Shown piece after piece: positions 32,971 to 41,523 of a stretch of 64,000 nucleotides of DNA (position 1 is the stretch's first letter; every line of letters starts with the position of its first letter). The position numbers and the translations under genes were made by a program. This stretch comes from Amorphoplanes friuliensis DSM 7358 (GTDB lineage: Bacteria > Actinomycetota > Actinomycetes > Mycobacteriales > Micromonosporaceae): the NCBI RefSeq assembly GCF_000494755.1, contig NC_022657.1, positions 6,540,001 to 6,604,000 of the forward strand, given 5' to 3'. Below the pieces are notes generated by a model, which was not told the DNA's origin, did no database searches, and saw nothing but the letters and a program-made list of their open reading frames with translations.

Positions 32971-33839
32971 AGCGGCGCGTGACCCCGTTCGGCCTCGCGG
33001 TGGTCGGATGCCTGATCCTGGCGGGCTGGGCGCTGTGGTCCGGCGGCATCCTCGACGGCCCCATCGCCCGGCAGGTCCGCTCGTCGTCCGTCTACGCCGC
33101 ACCCGGCGTCGGCCTCGACCAGGCCGCCGCGGAACGTGTCATCGGCAACCGCCGCCTGGTCGTGGTCATGCTCGAACCCGGCACCGAGGACCTGCGCCAG
33201 GGCTGCGACGCCGTCCGCCAGGCCGCGAAGGGCACACTGGTGCTGGTCCTCAGCCGCCAGGACGACGAGTTCGACAACTACGGCTGCGCCCTGCTGCCCG
33301 GTGTCGACGACGAGAACTTCGGCAAGGCCGCCGTGGCCGAGACGACGATCGCCTCCGGCGTCGACGGCTTCGCCGACCGGCCCGTCGAGGCACTCAAGGT
33401 GGTGGCGGTCAACTACGACGGCCTGGTCAAAGCCGGTGTTGTCCCGGACGGCGCCCGGACGATCAGCCCGTCACTGCCCCGCTACCTGATCGCGGCCGCC
33501 GCGATTCTTGCTGTCCTGCTCGGCTCGCTGATCCTCTACCTCGGCGGGCGCCGCGCCGGCCGCCTCGCCGCAGCCGCAGCCGAGAACCGCCAGGCCGCGA
33601 CCGACGCGCGCACCGAGGTGGGCGCCGCCGCAACCGTCCTGGCGCAAGGAATCATCGACCTCGACCAGCGCTACGCCCAGGGCCGCCGCAGCCGCAAGTT
33701 CGACCGGCAGTACCGCAAGCTGACAGCCGACTACACCGGCCTGCTCACCGAACTCGCCGACGGCGCAGCCCCGGCCGCCCTCACCACCCGGATCGACTCC
33801 CTGACCGACCGCTGCCGCAAGCTGTCCGCCACTGCCTGA
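32967..33839 (+). CDS. Membrane protein with an extracytoplasmic TPM-like region, unknown
   Basis: A 290-aa protein with an N-terminal helix or signal-anchor (about residues 8-26), an extracytoplasmic alpha/beta region (VYAAPGVGLDQAAAERVIG, RRLVVVMLEP, GTLVLVLSRQDDEFDNYGC) and a second helix near 172-193. The C-terminus is a coiled cytoplasmic helix pair with RRSRKFDRQYRKLTADYTGL. The external part has the look of TPM_phosphatase/Psb32-like domains but lacks a clear signature. ATG overlaps the preceding stop. Confidence 0.6.
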   Translation: MKRRVTPFGLAVVGCLILAGWALWSGGILDGPIARQVRSSSVYAAPGVGLDQAAAERVIGNRRLVVVMLEPGTEDLRQGCDAVRQAAKGTLVLVLSRQDDEFDNYGCALLPGVDDENFGKAAVAETTIASGVDGFADRPVEALKVVAVNYDGLVKAGVVPDGARTISPSLPRYLIAAAAILAVLLGSLILYLGGRRAGRLAAAAAENRQAATDARTEVGAAATVLAQGIIDLDQRYAQGRRSRKFDRQYRKLTADYTGLLTELADGAAPAALTTRIDSLTDRCRKLSATA

Positions 33840-33890
33840 GCGGCCATCCTCCACAGTGGGCATTGGTGGCCGGTGGTTACGGTGGCGCAC

Positions 33891-34574
33891 ATGCCGCCGC
33901 CACCGCTGACCTGTGTGCTCTTCGACTTCGCCTGGACGCTCTTCGCCGGCGACCCCGACACCTGGGTACGCGGTGCCGCGCAAGCGATCGGGCGGCCGGT
34001 CGCCGACGGTGAACCCGCGGCCATCAGCGCGGCGTACATGGATCGCCTGCGGACAACAGCGACCGATCCGGCCCACCTCGCCCGGGACCTCGACCCGTCG
34101 GTCTACGACGCGGCCATCTCGGTCGTGCTCACCGGCATCCCCGGTGTGACGCCGGACTTCGCGGCCGCGCTCGCCGCGACCCACATGACGAGCCTCGCGC
34201 CCTACGCCGACGTCGCCTCGACCTTCAAGACCCTCAAAACCCTGGGCGTACGCATCGGCGTCGTGAGCAACATCGGCTGCGATCTGCGGCCGGCGTTCAC
34301 CCGCAACGGGCTCGACGGGTTCGTCGACGCTTTTGTGCTGTCGTACGAGGTGGGCTTCGTGAAACCGGACCCGGCTATCTGGAAGGCGGCGCTGCACGCG
34401 CTGCGGGCCGACCCGGCCGAGACGGTGATGGTGGGAGACCACCCGGCCGGGGACGGGGGTGCGGTCGTCGCCGGCATCGCGGCGCTCGTGCTGCCGCAGG
34501 TCGCGTCACCGCTGGAACCACGCGGGCTCGATCACGTCGTCGCGCTCGTGCACGGGCGCGCCCGGAAATCCTGA
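33891..34574 (+). CDS. HAD-superfamily hydrolase
   Basis: A 227-aa HAD protein. Motif I is CVLFDFAWTLF, where the second Asp of DxD is Ala as in haloacid-dehalogenase-like members. Motif II is GVVSNIG. Motif III/IV is GFVKPDPAIWKAAL and MVGDHPAGDGG. The missing second Asp makes a classical phosphatase less certain. ATG at 33891. The region after it (34575-34751) carries a tandem repeat. Confidence 0.85.
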   Translation: MPPPPLTCVLFDFAWTLFAGDPDTWVRGAAQAIGRPVADGEPAAISAAYMDRLRTTATDPAHLARDLDPSVYDAAISVVLTGIPGVTPDFAAALAATHMTSLAPYADVASTFKTLKTLGVRIGVVSNIGCDLRPAFTRNGLDGFVDAFVLSYEVGFVKPDPAIWKAALHALRADPAETVMVGDHPAGDGGAVVAGIAALVLPQVASPLEPRGLDHVVALVHGRARKS

Positions 34575-34642
34575 AGCCCGGAACGACCGACACGTCGCCA
34601 GCCTGCCTCGCCCGCGGGCCGGCTCAGCACGCGCGCTCGCGC

Positions 34643-34770
34643 AGCGGGATTGGTCGGCGCAAGCGCGGCGGGATTGGTCGGTGCACGCGCACGGCGGGAT
34701 CGGTCGGGGCAAGCGCGCGGCCGGATCGGTCGGGGCAAGCGCGTGGCGGGATCAGCTGGCGCGTTCGCCG
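34643..34770. repeat. Degenerate 26-bp tandem repeat between the HAD and LysR genes
   Basis: About five copies of GGCGGGATCGGTCGGGGCAA (first 20 of 26 bases), starting at 34643, 34667, 34693, 34719 and 34745. Spacing is exactly 26 bp except for a 24-bp first unit. The last copy runs into the 3' end of the LysR coding region (stop at 34752). The rest of the 34575-34642 gap shows nothing else. Confidence 0.85.
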
Positions 34771-35765
34771 GCGGCTTCGCGCCAGCCGCGTTCGGCGGAG
34801 AGTTCGCGGGCCGTGTGGACGAGGGCGACGGCGTACCGGGAAGGGTCCTGGGCTCGCCACAGGATGGACCAGGGGTAACGGGGAACCGAGGGGCCGAGCG
34901 GGCGCCACGTCAGGTCCGTGCCGTGGGAGATGCCCGCGGTGGAGGCGGAGGTGCAGAGGACGCAGCGTCCCTGGACCACCAGGTCGACCGCCGCGCGCAG
35001 GGTCTGGACGCTGCCGGAGAAGAGTTTCGGGAAGAAGCCGGCGGACCGGCACACCTCGGCGACGAAGGCGTTGAACTCCGGGGCCTGTTCCTCGTCGGCC
35101 AGCAGCAGGGTCTCGTCGCGCAGCGCGGACACCGGGATGTGCGGCAGGCGGGCGAGCGGGTGCTCGTCGGGGATCAGGACACCGAGCGGGTCGAGGCGGA
35201 ACATCTCGGCGGCGATCTCCGGTGCGGTGCCCGGCAGGCGGCCGATGCCGACGTCGAGGCGGCCGTCGGCGAGCAGGCGGCACTGCTCGGGGACACCGGC
35301 CAGCACCTGGTGGATCTCCAGCTCGGGGTGGCGGGCCTGCACCGCGCGCAGCACCGGGCGTACGGCGTCGTAGCCCTCGTCGAGGACGCCGACGCGGAGG
35401 GTCGGCGCCGCCAGGGCCATGCCCTGGGCGAGGAAGGCCGCGCGGTCGACGTGCTCGAGGATCTGGCGGGCCTCGATGAGGAAACGGGCACCGGCGGGGG
35501 TCAGCGCGACGTGCCGGGTGGTGCGGTCGACCAGCAGAACGCCGACGGCGCGCTCGAGACGCTGGACCTGGGCGCTGAGCGCCGAGGGCACGATGTGCTC
35601 GCGGGCAGCGGCCCGGCCGAAGTGCAGCTCCTCGGCGAGCGTCACCAGGTAGCGCAGCTGGCGCAGCTCGATGCGGGCGCTGCTGACCGCGTCGGGGACG
35701 GCCCGGATCGGGCTTCCGGACCGCCGGCTGCTGTCGCGCGTCGACTGGCGGGGCAGGCTGCTCAT
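34752..35765 (-). CDS. LysR-family transcriptional regulator
   Basis: A 337-aa regulator. The winged HTH is at about residues 34-92 (IELRQLRYLVTLAEELHFGR, then VPSALSAQVQRLERAVGVLL and RHVALTPAGARFL). A LysR substrate domain follows (about 118-325). An N-terminal extension of about 30 residues is unusual; a later start would give the standard ~305 aa. It is divergent from the TauE/SafE exporter gene, the classic LysR arrangement, so it may control it. The C-terminal ~10 residues are encoded by the end of the 26-bp repeat. Confidence 0.88.
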   Translation of the reverse strand: MSSLPRQSTRDSSRRSGSPIRAVPDAVSSARIELRQLRYLVTLAEELHFGRAAAREHIVPSALSAQVQRLERAVGVLLVDRTTRHVALTPAGARFLIEARQILEHVDRAAFLAQGMALAAPTLRVGVLDEGYDAVRPVLRAVQARHPELEIHQVLAGVPEQCRLLADGRLDVGIGRLPGTAPEIAAEMFRLDPLGVLIPDEHPLARLPHIPVSALRDETLLLADEEQAPEFNAFVAEVCRSAGFFPKLFSGSVQTLRAAVDLVVQGRCVLCTSASTAGISHGTDLTWRPLGPSVPRYPWSILWRAQDPSRYAVALVHTARELSAERGWREAAGERAS

Positions 35766-35973
35766 ACCGAGACCTCCTCGATCGACACCCCGTCGTATCT
35801 ATCGACACGTATCTCGCAGTGTTATCGCTAACATTCCCGTAGTCAAGGCGTAACACTTCCGCAACGAGGCGCTCAGCGGCCCGGTGAGCGGCCCCGAATC
35901 CGCTGGCTGGGAAAACACCACTAAGTCAACCAAGTTAGTAGACAAAGAGGGGATTCTGGCCGACACTCGACCG

Positions 35974-36879
35974 ATGGATCTCACCCTGGCGCTCGCCGGA
36001 CTCGGCGTCGGCATCGTGGTCGGACTCACCGGCATGGGCGGCGGCGCCCTGATGACACCCATCCTGGTCCTGTTCTTCGGGATCCCGCCGGTGGCCGCCG
36101 TCTCCAGCGATCTGGCCGCCAGCGCGGTCATGAAACCGTTCGGCGGCTGGGTCCACGCCCGCCGCGGCACGGTCAACTGGCGCCTCGTCGGCTGGCTCTG
36201 CGCGGGCAGCATCCCGAGCGCCTTCCTGGGGGTCCTGCTGCTGCGCCTGCTCGGCGACGACGAGACCGTCCAGCACACGATCAAGGTGGCCCTCGGCGTC
36301 GCCCTGCTGCTCGCGGCCGGCGGCATGCTGCTCAAGGCCTGGGTCACCCGCCGCCAGAGCAGCGACGGCCCGGCCGAACCGATCGTGGTGCGCCCGATCC
36401 CGACGCTGCTGGTCGGCATCGGCGGCGGCGTGATCGTGGGCATGACCTCGGTCGGCTCCGGCTCCCTGATCATCGTCGCGCTGCTCGCGCTCTACCCGAA
36501 ACTGCGCGCCAACGACCTCGTCGGCACCGACCTGATCCAGGCAATCCCCCTGGTGATCTCGGCCGCGATCGGCCACGCCCTCTTCGGCGACCTCAAACTC
36601 GACATCGCGGGCGCGGTCCTGCTCGGCTCGATCCCCGGCGTCCTGCTCGGCGCCCGCATCTCCTCCCGCGCCCCGGGTGGCATCGTCCGCGCCGCCCTGG
36701 TGATCGTCCTGCTGGCCAGCGCCCTCAAACTCCTCGACGTCCCCACACCGGCCGTCGGCGCGATCACCGGGGCTGCCCTGCTGGCCGCCATCGGCCTGGC
36801 GATCTGGCGCCGGGTCACCCGCCCCGCCCCGGAGACGCCGAGCGAGACCCAGCCCGCAGAGGAGAGCGTCAGGGCCTGA
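35974..36879 (+). CDS. TauE/SafE-family sulfite/organosulfonate-type exporter
   Basis: A 301-aa protein with about eight helices in two repeats. Family signatures are VVGLTGMGGGALMTPILVL near the start and the second-half copy GGGVIVGMTSVGSGSLIIVA, with DLVGTDLIQAIPLV and GDLKLDIAGAVLLGSIPGVL. TauE/SafE proteins move sulfur-containing anions. I use the ATG at 35974; an upstream GTG at 35884 would add a hydrophilic 30 residues. The AT-richer stretch at 35920-35955 (CTAAGTCAACCAAGTTAG) is a likely promoter/operator zone. Its 3' end overlaps the convergent repeat-protein gene by 11 bp. Confidence 0.88.
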   Translation: MDLTLALAGLGVGIVVGLTGMGGGALMTPILVLFFGIPPVAAVSSDLAASAVMKPFGGWVHARRGTVNWRLVGWLCAGSIPSAFLGVLLLRLLGDDETVQHTIKVALGVALLLAAGGMLLKAWVTRRQSSDGPAEPIVVRPIPTLLVGIGGGVIVGMTSVGSGSLIIVALLALYPKLRANDLVGTDLIQAIPLVISAAIGHALFGDLKLDIAGAVLLGSIPGVLLGARISSRAPGGIVRAALVIVLLASALKLLDVPTPAVGAITGAALLAAIGLAIWRRVTRPAPETPSETQPAEESVRA

Positions 36880-37699
36880 GACCGTCGTACTTCCGGCGGT
36901 TGCCGATCGCGTGGTGCAGCAACTTGCGCTTCGCGTCGGCCAGGGTGACGCTCGCCGGCAGTGTCAAGCCGAGCTCCTTCGCGATGGCGATGAGGTCACT
37001 CTTGAGTGGCTTCTTGCCACGAAGCTTCAGCCCTTCGAGACAGGCGATACCGTCGTCGACCGTCTCCTGCTCGCGAACCTTGGCCGCGATCCCGGCATAG
37101 TCGATCTCCTCGCCGGGGACCGGCGCAACCCGCGTCCCCCTGCCGCGGACCCCGGCGACAGGCGGAACCCGCGTCCCTTCGCTGCCGCCAGGAGCGACGG
37201 GCACCACCTGCGTTCCTTCGCTGCCGCCAGTAGCAACGGGCACCGCGCGCGTCCCCTCACTACCGCCAGGCGCGACGGGCACCACCTGCGTTCCTTCGCT
37301 GCCGCCAGGAGCAACGGGCACCACCTGCGTCCCCTCACTGCCGCCAGGAGCAACGGGCACCGCCCGCGTCCCCTCACTGCCGCCAGGCGCGGCCGGCACC
37401 GCCCGCGGCCCCTCGCTGCCGCCAGGCGCGGTCGGCGCCGCCCGCGTTCCTTCGCTGCCGGCAGGCGCGACGGGGGCAGCTTGTGGCATCGGGGCCGGGG
37501 GCGCGCTGGTTGCGGCGGGCTCGGTTCTCGACGTGGTGACATCCCGCTGTGTGGGTAGAGACGTCGGGGTCGCGGCCTCGGCGAGGCTCAGCTGGACCCG
37601 GCCCTCGGCGATGCCGCTGAGCTGGCCGGGAGTGAGGCGGATGAGGAACCCCGTCACGTGGTGGGTCAGCCTGAGCAGGCCGAGCAGGTCGGCGCTCAA
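36869..37699 (-). CDS. Repeat-rich protein coupled to ParA, with a SAP-like C-terminus
   Basis: A 276-aa protein in three parts. Residues 1-50 are a small hydrophobic/helical domain (LLRLTHHVTGFLIRLTPGQL). Residues about 72-190 are tandem 13-residue repeats of the type PVAPGGSEGTRAV. Residues about 195-276 form a basic helical domain (CLEGLKLRGKKPLKSDLIAI, KRKLLHHAIGNRRKYDG) that looks like a SAP-type nucleic-acid-binding helix pair. Its ATG overlaps the ParA stop (ATGA), so it is probably the partner of that ATPase, possibly as a DNA or cargo adaptor. That role is inference. Confidence 0.7.
   Translation of the reverse strand: MSADLLGLLRLTHHVTGFLIRLTPGQLSGIAEGRVQLSLAEAATPTSLPTQRDVTTSRTEPAATSAPPAPMPQAAPVAPAGSEGTRAAPTAPGGSEGPRAVPAAPGGSEGTRAVPVAPGGSEGTQVVPVAPGGSEGTQVVPVAPGGSEGTRAVPVATGGSEGTQVVPVAPGGSEGTRVPPVAGVRGRGTRVAPVPGEEIDYAGIAAKVREQETVDDGIACLEGLKLRGKKPLKSDLIAIAKELGLTLPASVTLADAKRKLLHHAIGNRRKYDGLRP
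37171..37482 (-). repeat. 39-bp tandem repeat array, eight units, in the ParA partner gene
   Basis: Units start at 37171, 37210, 37249, 37288, 37327, 37366, 37405 and 37444, all exactly 39 bp apart. Each begins GCG-[TG]-[TC]-CC and encodes 13 residues around GGSEGT. The units differ by a few bases, mostly at synonymous or Arg/Gln and Ala/Val positions. Copy-number change would stay in frame. Confidence 0.95.
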
Positions 37700-38637
37700 G
37701 ACCGGTGCTTTCCGCCGGCGATCGCCTCGACGAATTCGTCCGACAGCGCGCGCAACTCCCGGCTCACCGGATCGTCAATGGCGCCGACCAGGACCGGCGG
37801 GACTCCGTCAGGACCTGCTTCGGCAAAATAGCGCGGGCTGTTGCGGACGGACGCCCGGAAAACCGGCATGTCTCCGAGCGCCCTGGTGTTCTCGATCTGC
37901 ATCCGCTGTGTGTTGATCGGTTGCCCGGCGTGAATCTGGGTCATCGTAAAGACGACTCCGGCGAATTTTGGTTCGATGCGTTTTCCACCGGCCTCACCAA
38001 CGGAACCGTGCCCTAGGTAGTCGTTGTAGTCGGTGACCAGCTTGTCCACGCTGTGCCGCAGATAGCCGATGCCCAAGGTAGACAGGTAGTCGGCCTTGGC
38101 CGGGACCAGGATGTATTCGCTCGCTACGATCGCCGTCTTGGTGACCAGCCCAAAATTGGGTGGGCAGTCGATCAGCACGAGGTCGTAATCGGCGAAGGCC
38201 GGGGACTTCAGAGCCGCGGCCAGACAGCCGTGCACCTGGAGGAACTTGCGCTTCGACTCGCCGAGCGTCGTGGCCCCCAACTTGGCCGCCAGCTGCAGGT
38301 CGATGTTGATGAGACCCAGGTGCGACGAGATGAGGTCGAGCTGCCCGGCATTCTCCTTGACCTTGGCGTTGACCCGCTCCGGCGTCAGGACCAGCTGCTC
38401 CAGCGGGATGTCCCGCCCGGGCATCTCACCGTCGTACCAGCGTTGGATGGTGCGCGTGTTCCGAAGGTCGGCGTTCCATTCCTCGACGGTGAAGAACGAG
38501 AAGGTGAGGTTCGTCTGCGGGTCCAGGTCGATCATCAGCACCCGGTGACCGCGGTTGGCGATCTCCGCGGCGAGATTGGCTGTCAGCGTGGTCTTCCCGA
38601 CGCCGCCCTTGTAATTCATGACTGAAACTACGCGCAC
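37696..38637 (-). CDS. ParA/Soj-like partition-type ATPase
   Basis: A 313-aa ATPase of the MinD/ParA family. The deviant Walker A is YKGGVGKTTLTANLAAEIA (residues 9-27). Walker A' is LMIDLDPQTNLTF, and Walker B is YDLVLIDCPPNFGL. A conserved VPAKADYLSTLGI follows. No parB or parS-like repeat adjoins; the downstream overlapping gene encodes a repeat/SAP-like protein instead. This suggests an orphan positioning system for a protein or DNA cargo rather than chromosome partition. GTG at 38637. Confidence 0.88.
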   Translation of the reverse strand: MRVVSVMNYKGGVGKTTLTANLAAEIANRGHRVLMIDLDPQTNLTFSFFTVEEWNADLRNTRTIQRWYDGEMPGRDIPLEQLVLTPERVNAKVKENAGQLDLISSHLGLINIDLQLAAKLGATTLGESKRKFLQVHGCLAAALKSPAFADYDLVLIDCPPNFGLVTKTAIVASEYILVPAKADYLSTLGIGYLRHSVDKLVTDYNDYLGHGSVGEAGGKRIEPKFAGVVFTMTQIHAGQPINTQRMQIENTRALGDMPVFRASVRNSPRYFAEAGPDGVPPVLVGAIDDPVSRELRALSDEFVEAIAGGKHRS

Positions 38638-38743
38638 CAGCGACTCCCCAGGATTGACCGGAGGCCACTGTAAAGGCGCGATGATGACCGTCGGTTATCG
38701 GACAACCACGACCGGGCGACAAGTCTTGCGTACCGAAGGAAAC

Positions 38744-38772
38744 GAGGCGCCGTCCGGAATGGACGACGCCTC
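38744..38772 (-). terminator. Hairpin terminator after argH
   Basis: GAGGCG-C-CGTCC (38744-38755) pairs with GGACG-A-CGCCTC (38761-38772) around a 5-nt loop, with one internal mismatch. It lies 15 bp beyond the argH stop on the minus strand and closes the arginine operon. The remainder of the gap to the ParA start shows no gene. Confidence 0.6.
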
Positions 38773-38786
38773 GCAAGGAAAATGAT

Positions 38787-40217
38787 CTAGCGGGGGACGA
38801 CCGGTTCGATGGACCATTCGCGCCAGCCGTCGAGTTTGTCCGAGGCGGTCTGGAGCTGGTCGGCCACCGGGCCCGGGCCGGTCGAGCCGGCCGTCGTCCG
38901 GGCCGCGAGCGCCGACTTGACGCTGAGCACCTGGCGGACCGCCGGGTCGAGGTGTTCGCTGACCGTTTTCAGGTCTTCGTCCGAGACGTCCTCGAGTTCG
39001 CATTCGCGGGCCGCGCACAGGGCCACCAGACGACCGGTGATCTCGTGGGCGTCACGGAAGGGGACGTGCTTGCGGACGAGCCAGTCCGCGACCTCGGTGG
39101 CCAGGGAGAAGCCGACCGGGGCCGCCGCCGCGAGGCGGTCGACGCGGACCGTCATCGTGGAGATCATGCCGGCGAGGGCGGGCAGCAGGAGCTGGAGGGT
39201 GTCGATCGCGTCGAAGGCGGGTTCCTTGTCCTCCTGCATGTCGCGGTCGTAGGTCAGGGGCAGGCCCTTGAGCATCGTCAGGACCGCGACCAGGCCGCCG
39301 ATGAGCCGGCCCGCCTTGCCGCGGGCGAGTTCGGCGATGTCGGCGTTCTTCTTCTGCGGCATGATCGACGAGCCGGTGGCGAACGCGTCGTCGAGGATCA
39401 CCCAGCCGAACTCCTGGGAGGTCCAGAGGACGACTTCCTCGCCGAGGCGGGACAGGTGCACGCCGATCAGGCTGGTGATGAAGAGGAACTCGGCGACGAA
39501 GTCACGGTCGGAGACCGCGTCCATCGAGTTCTGGGCCGGGGCCTTGAAGCCCAGTTCCTTGGCGACCGCGCCCGGGTCGAGCGGCAGGGACGAGCCGGCC
39601 AGCGCGCCCGAGCCGAGCGGGGAGATCGCGGTGCGTTCGTCCCAGTCGCGGAGGCGGTCCAGGTCGCGGAGCAGGGGCTGGACGTGGGCCAGCAGCCAGT
39701 GGCCGAAGCTGACCGGCTGGGCGTGCTGCACGTGGGTCAGGCCCGGCGCCGGGGTGTCGATGTGGCGGCCGGCCTGTTCCATGAGGGCGTCAGCCAGCTC
39801 GACCACCGCGGCGGCCACACCGCGGGCGTGGTCGCGCAGGTACATGCGCAGGTCGGTGGCGACCTGGTCGTTGCGGGACCGGCCGGCGCGCAGCTTGCCG
39901 CCGAGACCGCCGAGACGTTCCAGCAGGCCGCGTTCGAGGGCGGTGTGGACGTCCTCGTCCTCGACGGTCGGGCGGAACTCCCCCGCCGCGCAGGCCGACT
40001 CGAGGTCGTCGAGGGCGGCCAGCATCTGACCGAGCTCGTCGGCGTCCAGCAGGCCGGCGCCGGCCAGGACGCGGGCGTGGGCCCGCGACGCGGCGATGTC
40101 GTACGGCGCCAGGCGCCAGTCGAAGTGCACGCTCACGCTCAGGCGGGCCAGGGCGTCCGCCGGTCCACCGGTGAAACGGCCACCCCACAGCCTGGTCGGA
40201 CCTTCGGTCTCCGGCAC
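38787..40217 (-). CDS. argH: Argininosuccinate lyase
   Basis: A 476-aa fumarase-superfamily enzyme that splits argininosuccinate to arginine and fumarate, the last step of the pathway. Landmarks are TRLWGGRFTGGPADALARLS, the GRSRNDQVATDLRMYLRD block, TPGLTHVQHAQPVSFGHWLL and the signature loop GSSIMPQKKNADIAELARGK. I choose the GTG at 40217 because GAGGAG lies 8 nt upstream; a TTG at 40232 is rejected. It is the last gene of the operon, 43 bp after argG. Confidence 0.96.
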   Translation of the reverse strand: MPETEGPTRLWGGRFTGGPADALARLSVSVHFDWRLAPYDIAASRAHARVLAGAGLLDADELGQMLAALDDLESACAAGEFRPTVEDEDVHTALERGLLERLGGLGGKLRAGRSRNDQVATDLRMYLRDHARGVAAAVVELADALMEQAGRHIDTPAPGLTHVQHAQPVSFGHWLLAHVQPLLRDLDRLRDWDERTAISPLGSGALAGSSLPLDPGAVAKELGFKAPAQNSMDAVSDRDFVAEFLFITSLIGVHLSRLGEEVVLWTSQEFGWVILDDAFATGSSIMPQKKNADIAELARGKAGRLIGGLVAVLTMLKGLPLTYDRDMQEDKEPAFDAIDTLQLLLPALAGMISTMTVRVDRLAAAAPVGFSLATEVADWLVRKHVPFRDAHEITGRLVALCAARECELEDVSDEDLKTVSEHLDPAVRQVLSVKSALAARTTAGSTGPGPVADQLQTASDKLDGWREWSIEPVVPR

Positions 40218-40260
40218 GTGCTCACTCCTCAAGGTCGAATCTCAAAAAAGGCAGGAAGTC

Positions 40261-41514
40261 TCAGGGCTTCGGCTGCTCGGCCAGGCCGGCGTTGCGAGCG
40301 ATGGCACCCGGGATCGCGTACATGTGGGCGAACGCGCGGGCTTCCTCGCCGCTCCACAGCGAAGAACCGTAGCCGTAGACGACACCCTGGCGCGTGGCGG
40401 CGTCGAGCAGGCTGTACGGGCTGCGGCTGCCGAGGGCGACGATGTTGCCCTTCTGCAGGCGTACGCGCACCTCGCCGGTCACCCGGGTCTGGCTCGAGTC
40501 CAGGAACGCGCGGAAGTCGTCCAGGATCGGGTCGTAGTAGACCGCTTCGTGCAGCAGGTCGCCGTACGTGTTGCCGAGCTGGAGTTTGGTCGCCTGCTGG
40601 CGGTTGCTCAGGGTGAGGCGTTCGAGCTCGCGGTGCGCGGCGATCAGGGTGAGCATGCCGGGGGCCTCGAAGCCCACCCGGGCGAGGTTGCCGACCATGG
40701 TCGAGCCCATGTGGATGCCGCGGCCGACACCGTGCTCGGCGGCGAGGACGTTGAGCGACCGCAGGATCGCGTAGTTCGGGGCGTCCGGGCCGGTGCCGTC
40801 GATCGGGGTGCCGTCGAGGGTCGTGGCCGAGGTGACCTCACCCTTCTCGAAGGCCAGAATCAGCTCGACGCCGTCTTCGGGCGCGTCCTTGATCGCCTTG
40901 GTGCTCTCCCACGCGTCCTCGGGCAGGTAGTCCCACGAGCCGTAGGTCTCCTTGCCACCGATGGAGGTGCCGATCAGACCCTCGTTGATCGAGTACGTGG
41001 TGACCTTGTCACTGGTCTCGAAGCCGTGCTGCCGCAGGAAGTCCCGCTCGAACTCCCGCGTCAGCCGCTCGTCGCGGATCGGGGTGATGATCTCCAGGTG
41101 CGGCGCGAGCGCGCGGATCACCGAGTCGTAACGCACGTGGTCCGCGCCGGCACCGGTCGAACCGTGCGCGACCGCGTCGGCGCCGTTCTCCAGCGCGCAC
41201 TGCACGACCTTCTCGGCCTGCACGAGACGTTCCGCCCCGACACAGGACGGGTAGCCGCCGTTGCGGAGATAGTTCGCCTTGACCGCGTACGTGACGACGC
41301 GGGCGTACAGCTCCTCGCGGGCGTCGATGACGAAGTGCTGCGCCGAGCCGAGCTCCTCCGCGCGGGCCCGCACGACGTCACCCTCACCGCTGTGCAGACC
41401 ACCGGTGTCGATGTTGGCGGTGAGCACCTCCCAGCCCTGCTCACGCAGCGAGACCAGGGCGTACGAGGTGTCGAGACCGCCGGAGAAGGCGAGGACGATC
41501 TTGCGCTTGGACAT
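40261..41514 (-). CDS. argG: Argininosuccinate synthase
   Basis: A 417-aa N-type ATP pyrophosphatase that joins citrulline and aspartate. The ATP loop is KIVLAFSGGLDTSYALVSL. Also seen are CVGAERLVQAEKVVQCALEN, GADAVAHGSTGAGADHVRYD and GKETYGSWDYLPEDAWES. The ATG at 41514 has AAGGA upstream. It starts 9 bp after the unknown arg-operon gene. Confidence 0.95.
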   Translation of the reverse strand: MSKRKIVLAFSGGLDTSYALVSLREQGWEVLTANIDTGGLHSGEGDVVRARAEELGSAQHFVIDAREELYARVVTYAVKANYLRNGGYPSCVGAERLVQAEKVVQCALENGADAVAHGSTGAGADHVRYDSVIRALAPHLEIITPIRDERLTREFERDFLRQHGFETSDKVTTYSINEGLIGTSIGGKETYGSWDYLPEDAWESTKAIKDAPEDGVELILAFEKGEVTSATTLDGTPIDGTGPDAPNYAILRSLNVLAAEHGVGRGIHMGSTMVGNLARVGFEAPGMLTLIAAHRELERLTLSNRQQATKLQLGNTYGDLLHEAVYYDPILDDFRAFLDSSQTRVTGEVRVRLQKGNIVALGSRSPYSLLDAATRQGVVYGYGSSLWSGEEARAFAHMYAIPGAIARNAGLAEQPKP

Positions 41515-41523
41515 CAAGTTTCC

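Noticed and set aside
34643..34770. 26-bp repeats as CRISPR or integrase attachment sites
   Set aside because: Units are directly adjacent without spacers, and no integrase or tRNA gene is nearby.
37171..37482. Evenly spaced repeats that could be a CRISPR array
   Set aside because: The 39-bp units are adjacent with no unique spacers and lie inside an open reading frame encoding 13-residue repeats. No cas genes are near.
38787..40232. argH starting at the TTG at 40232
   Set aside because: That TTG lies within the GAGGAG ribosome site for the GTG at 40217, and the family N-terminus fits the GTG start.
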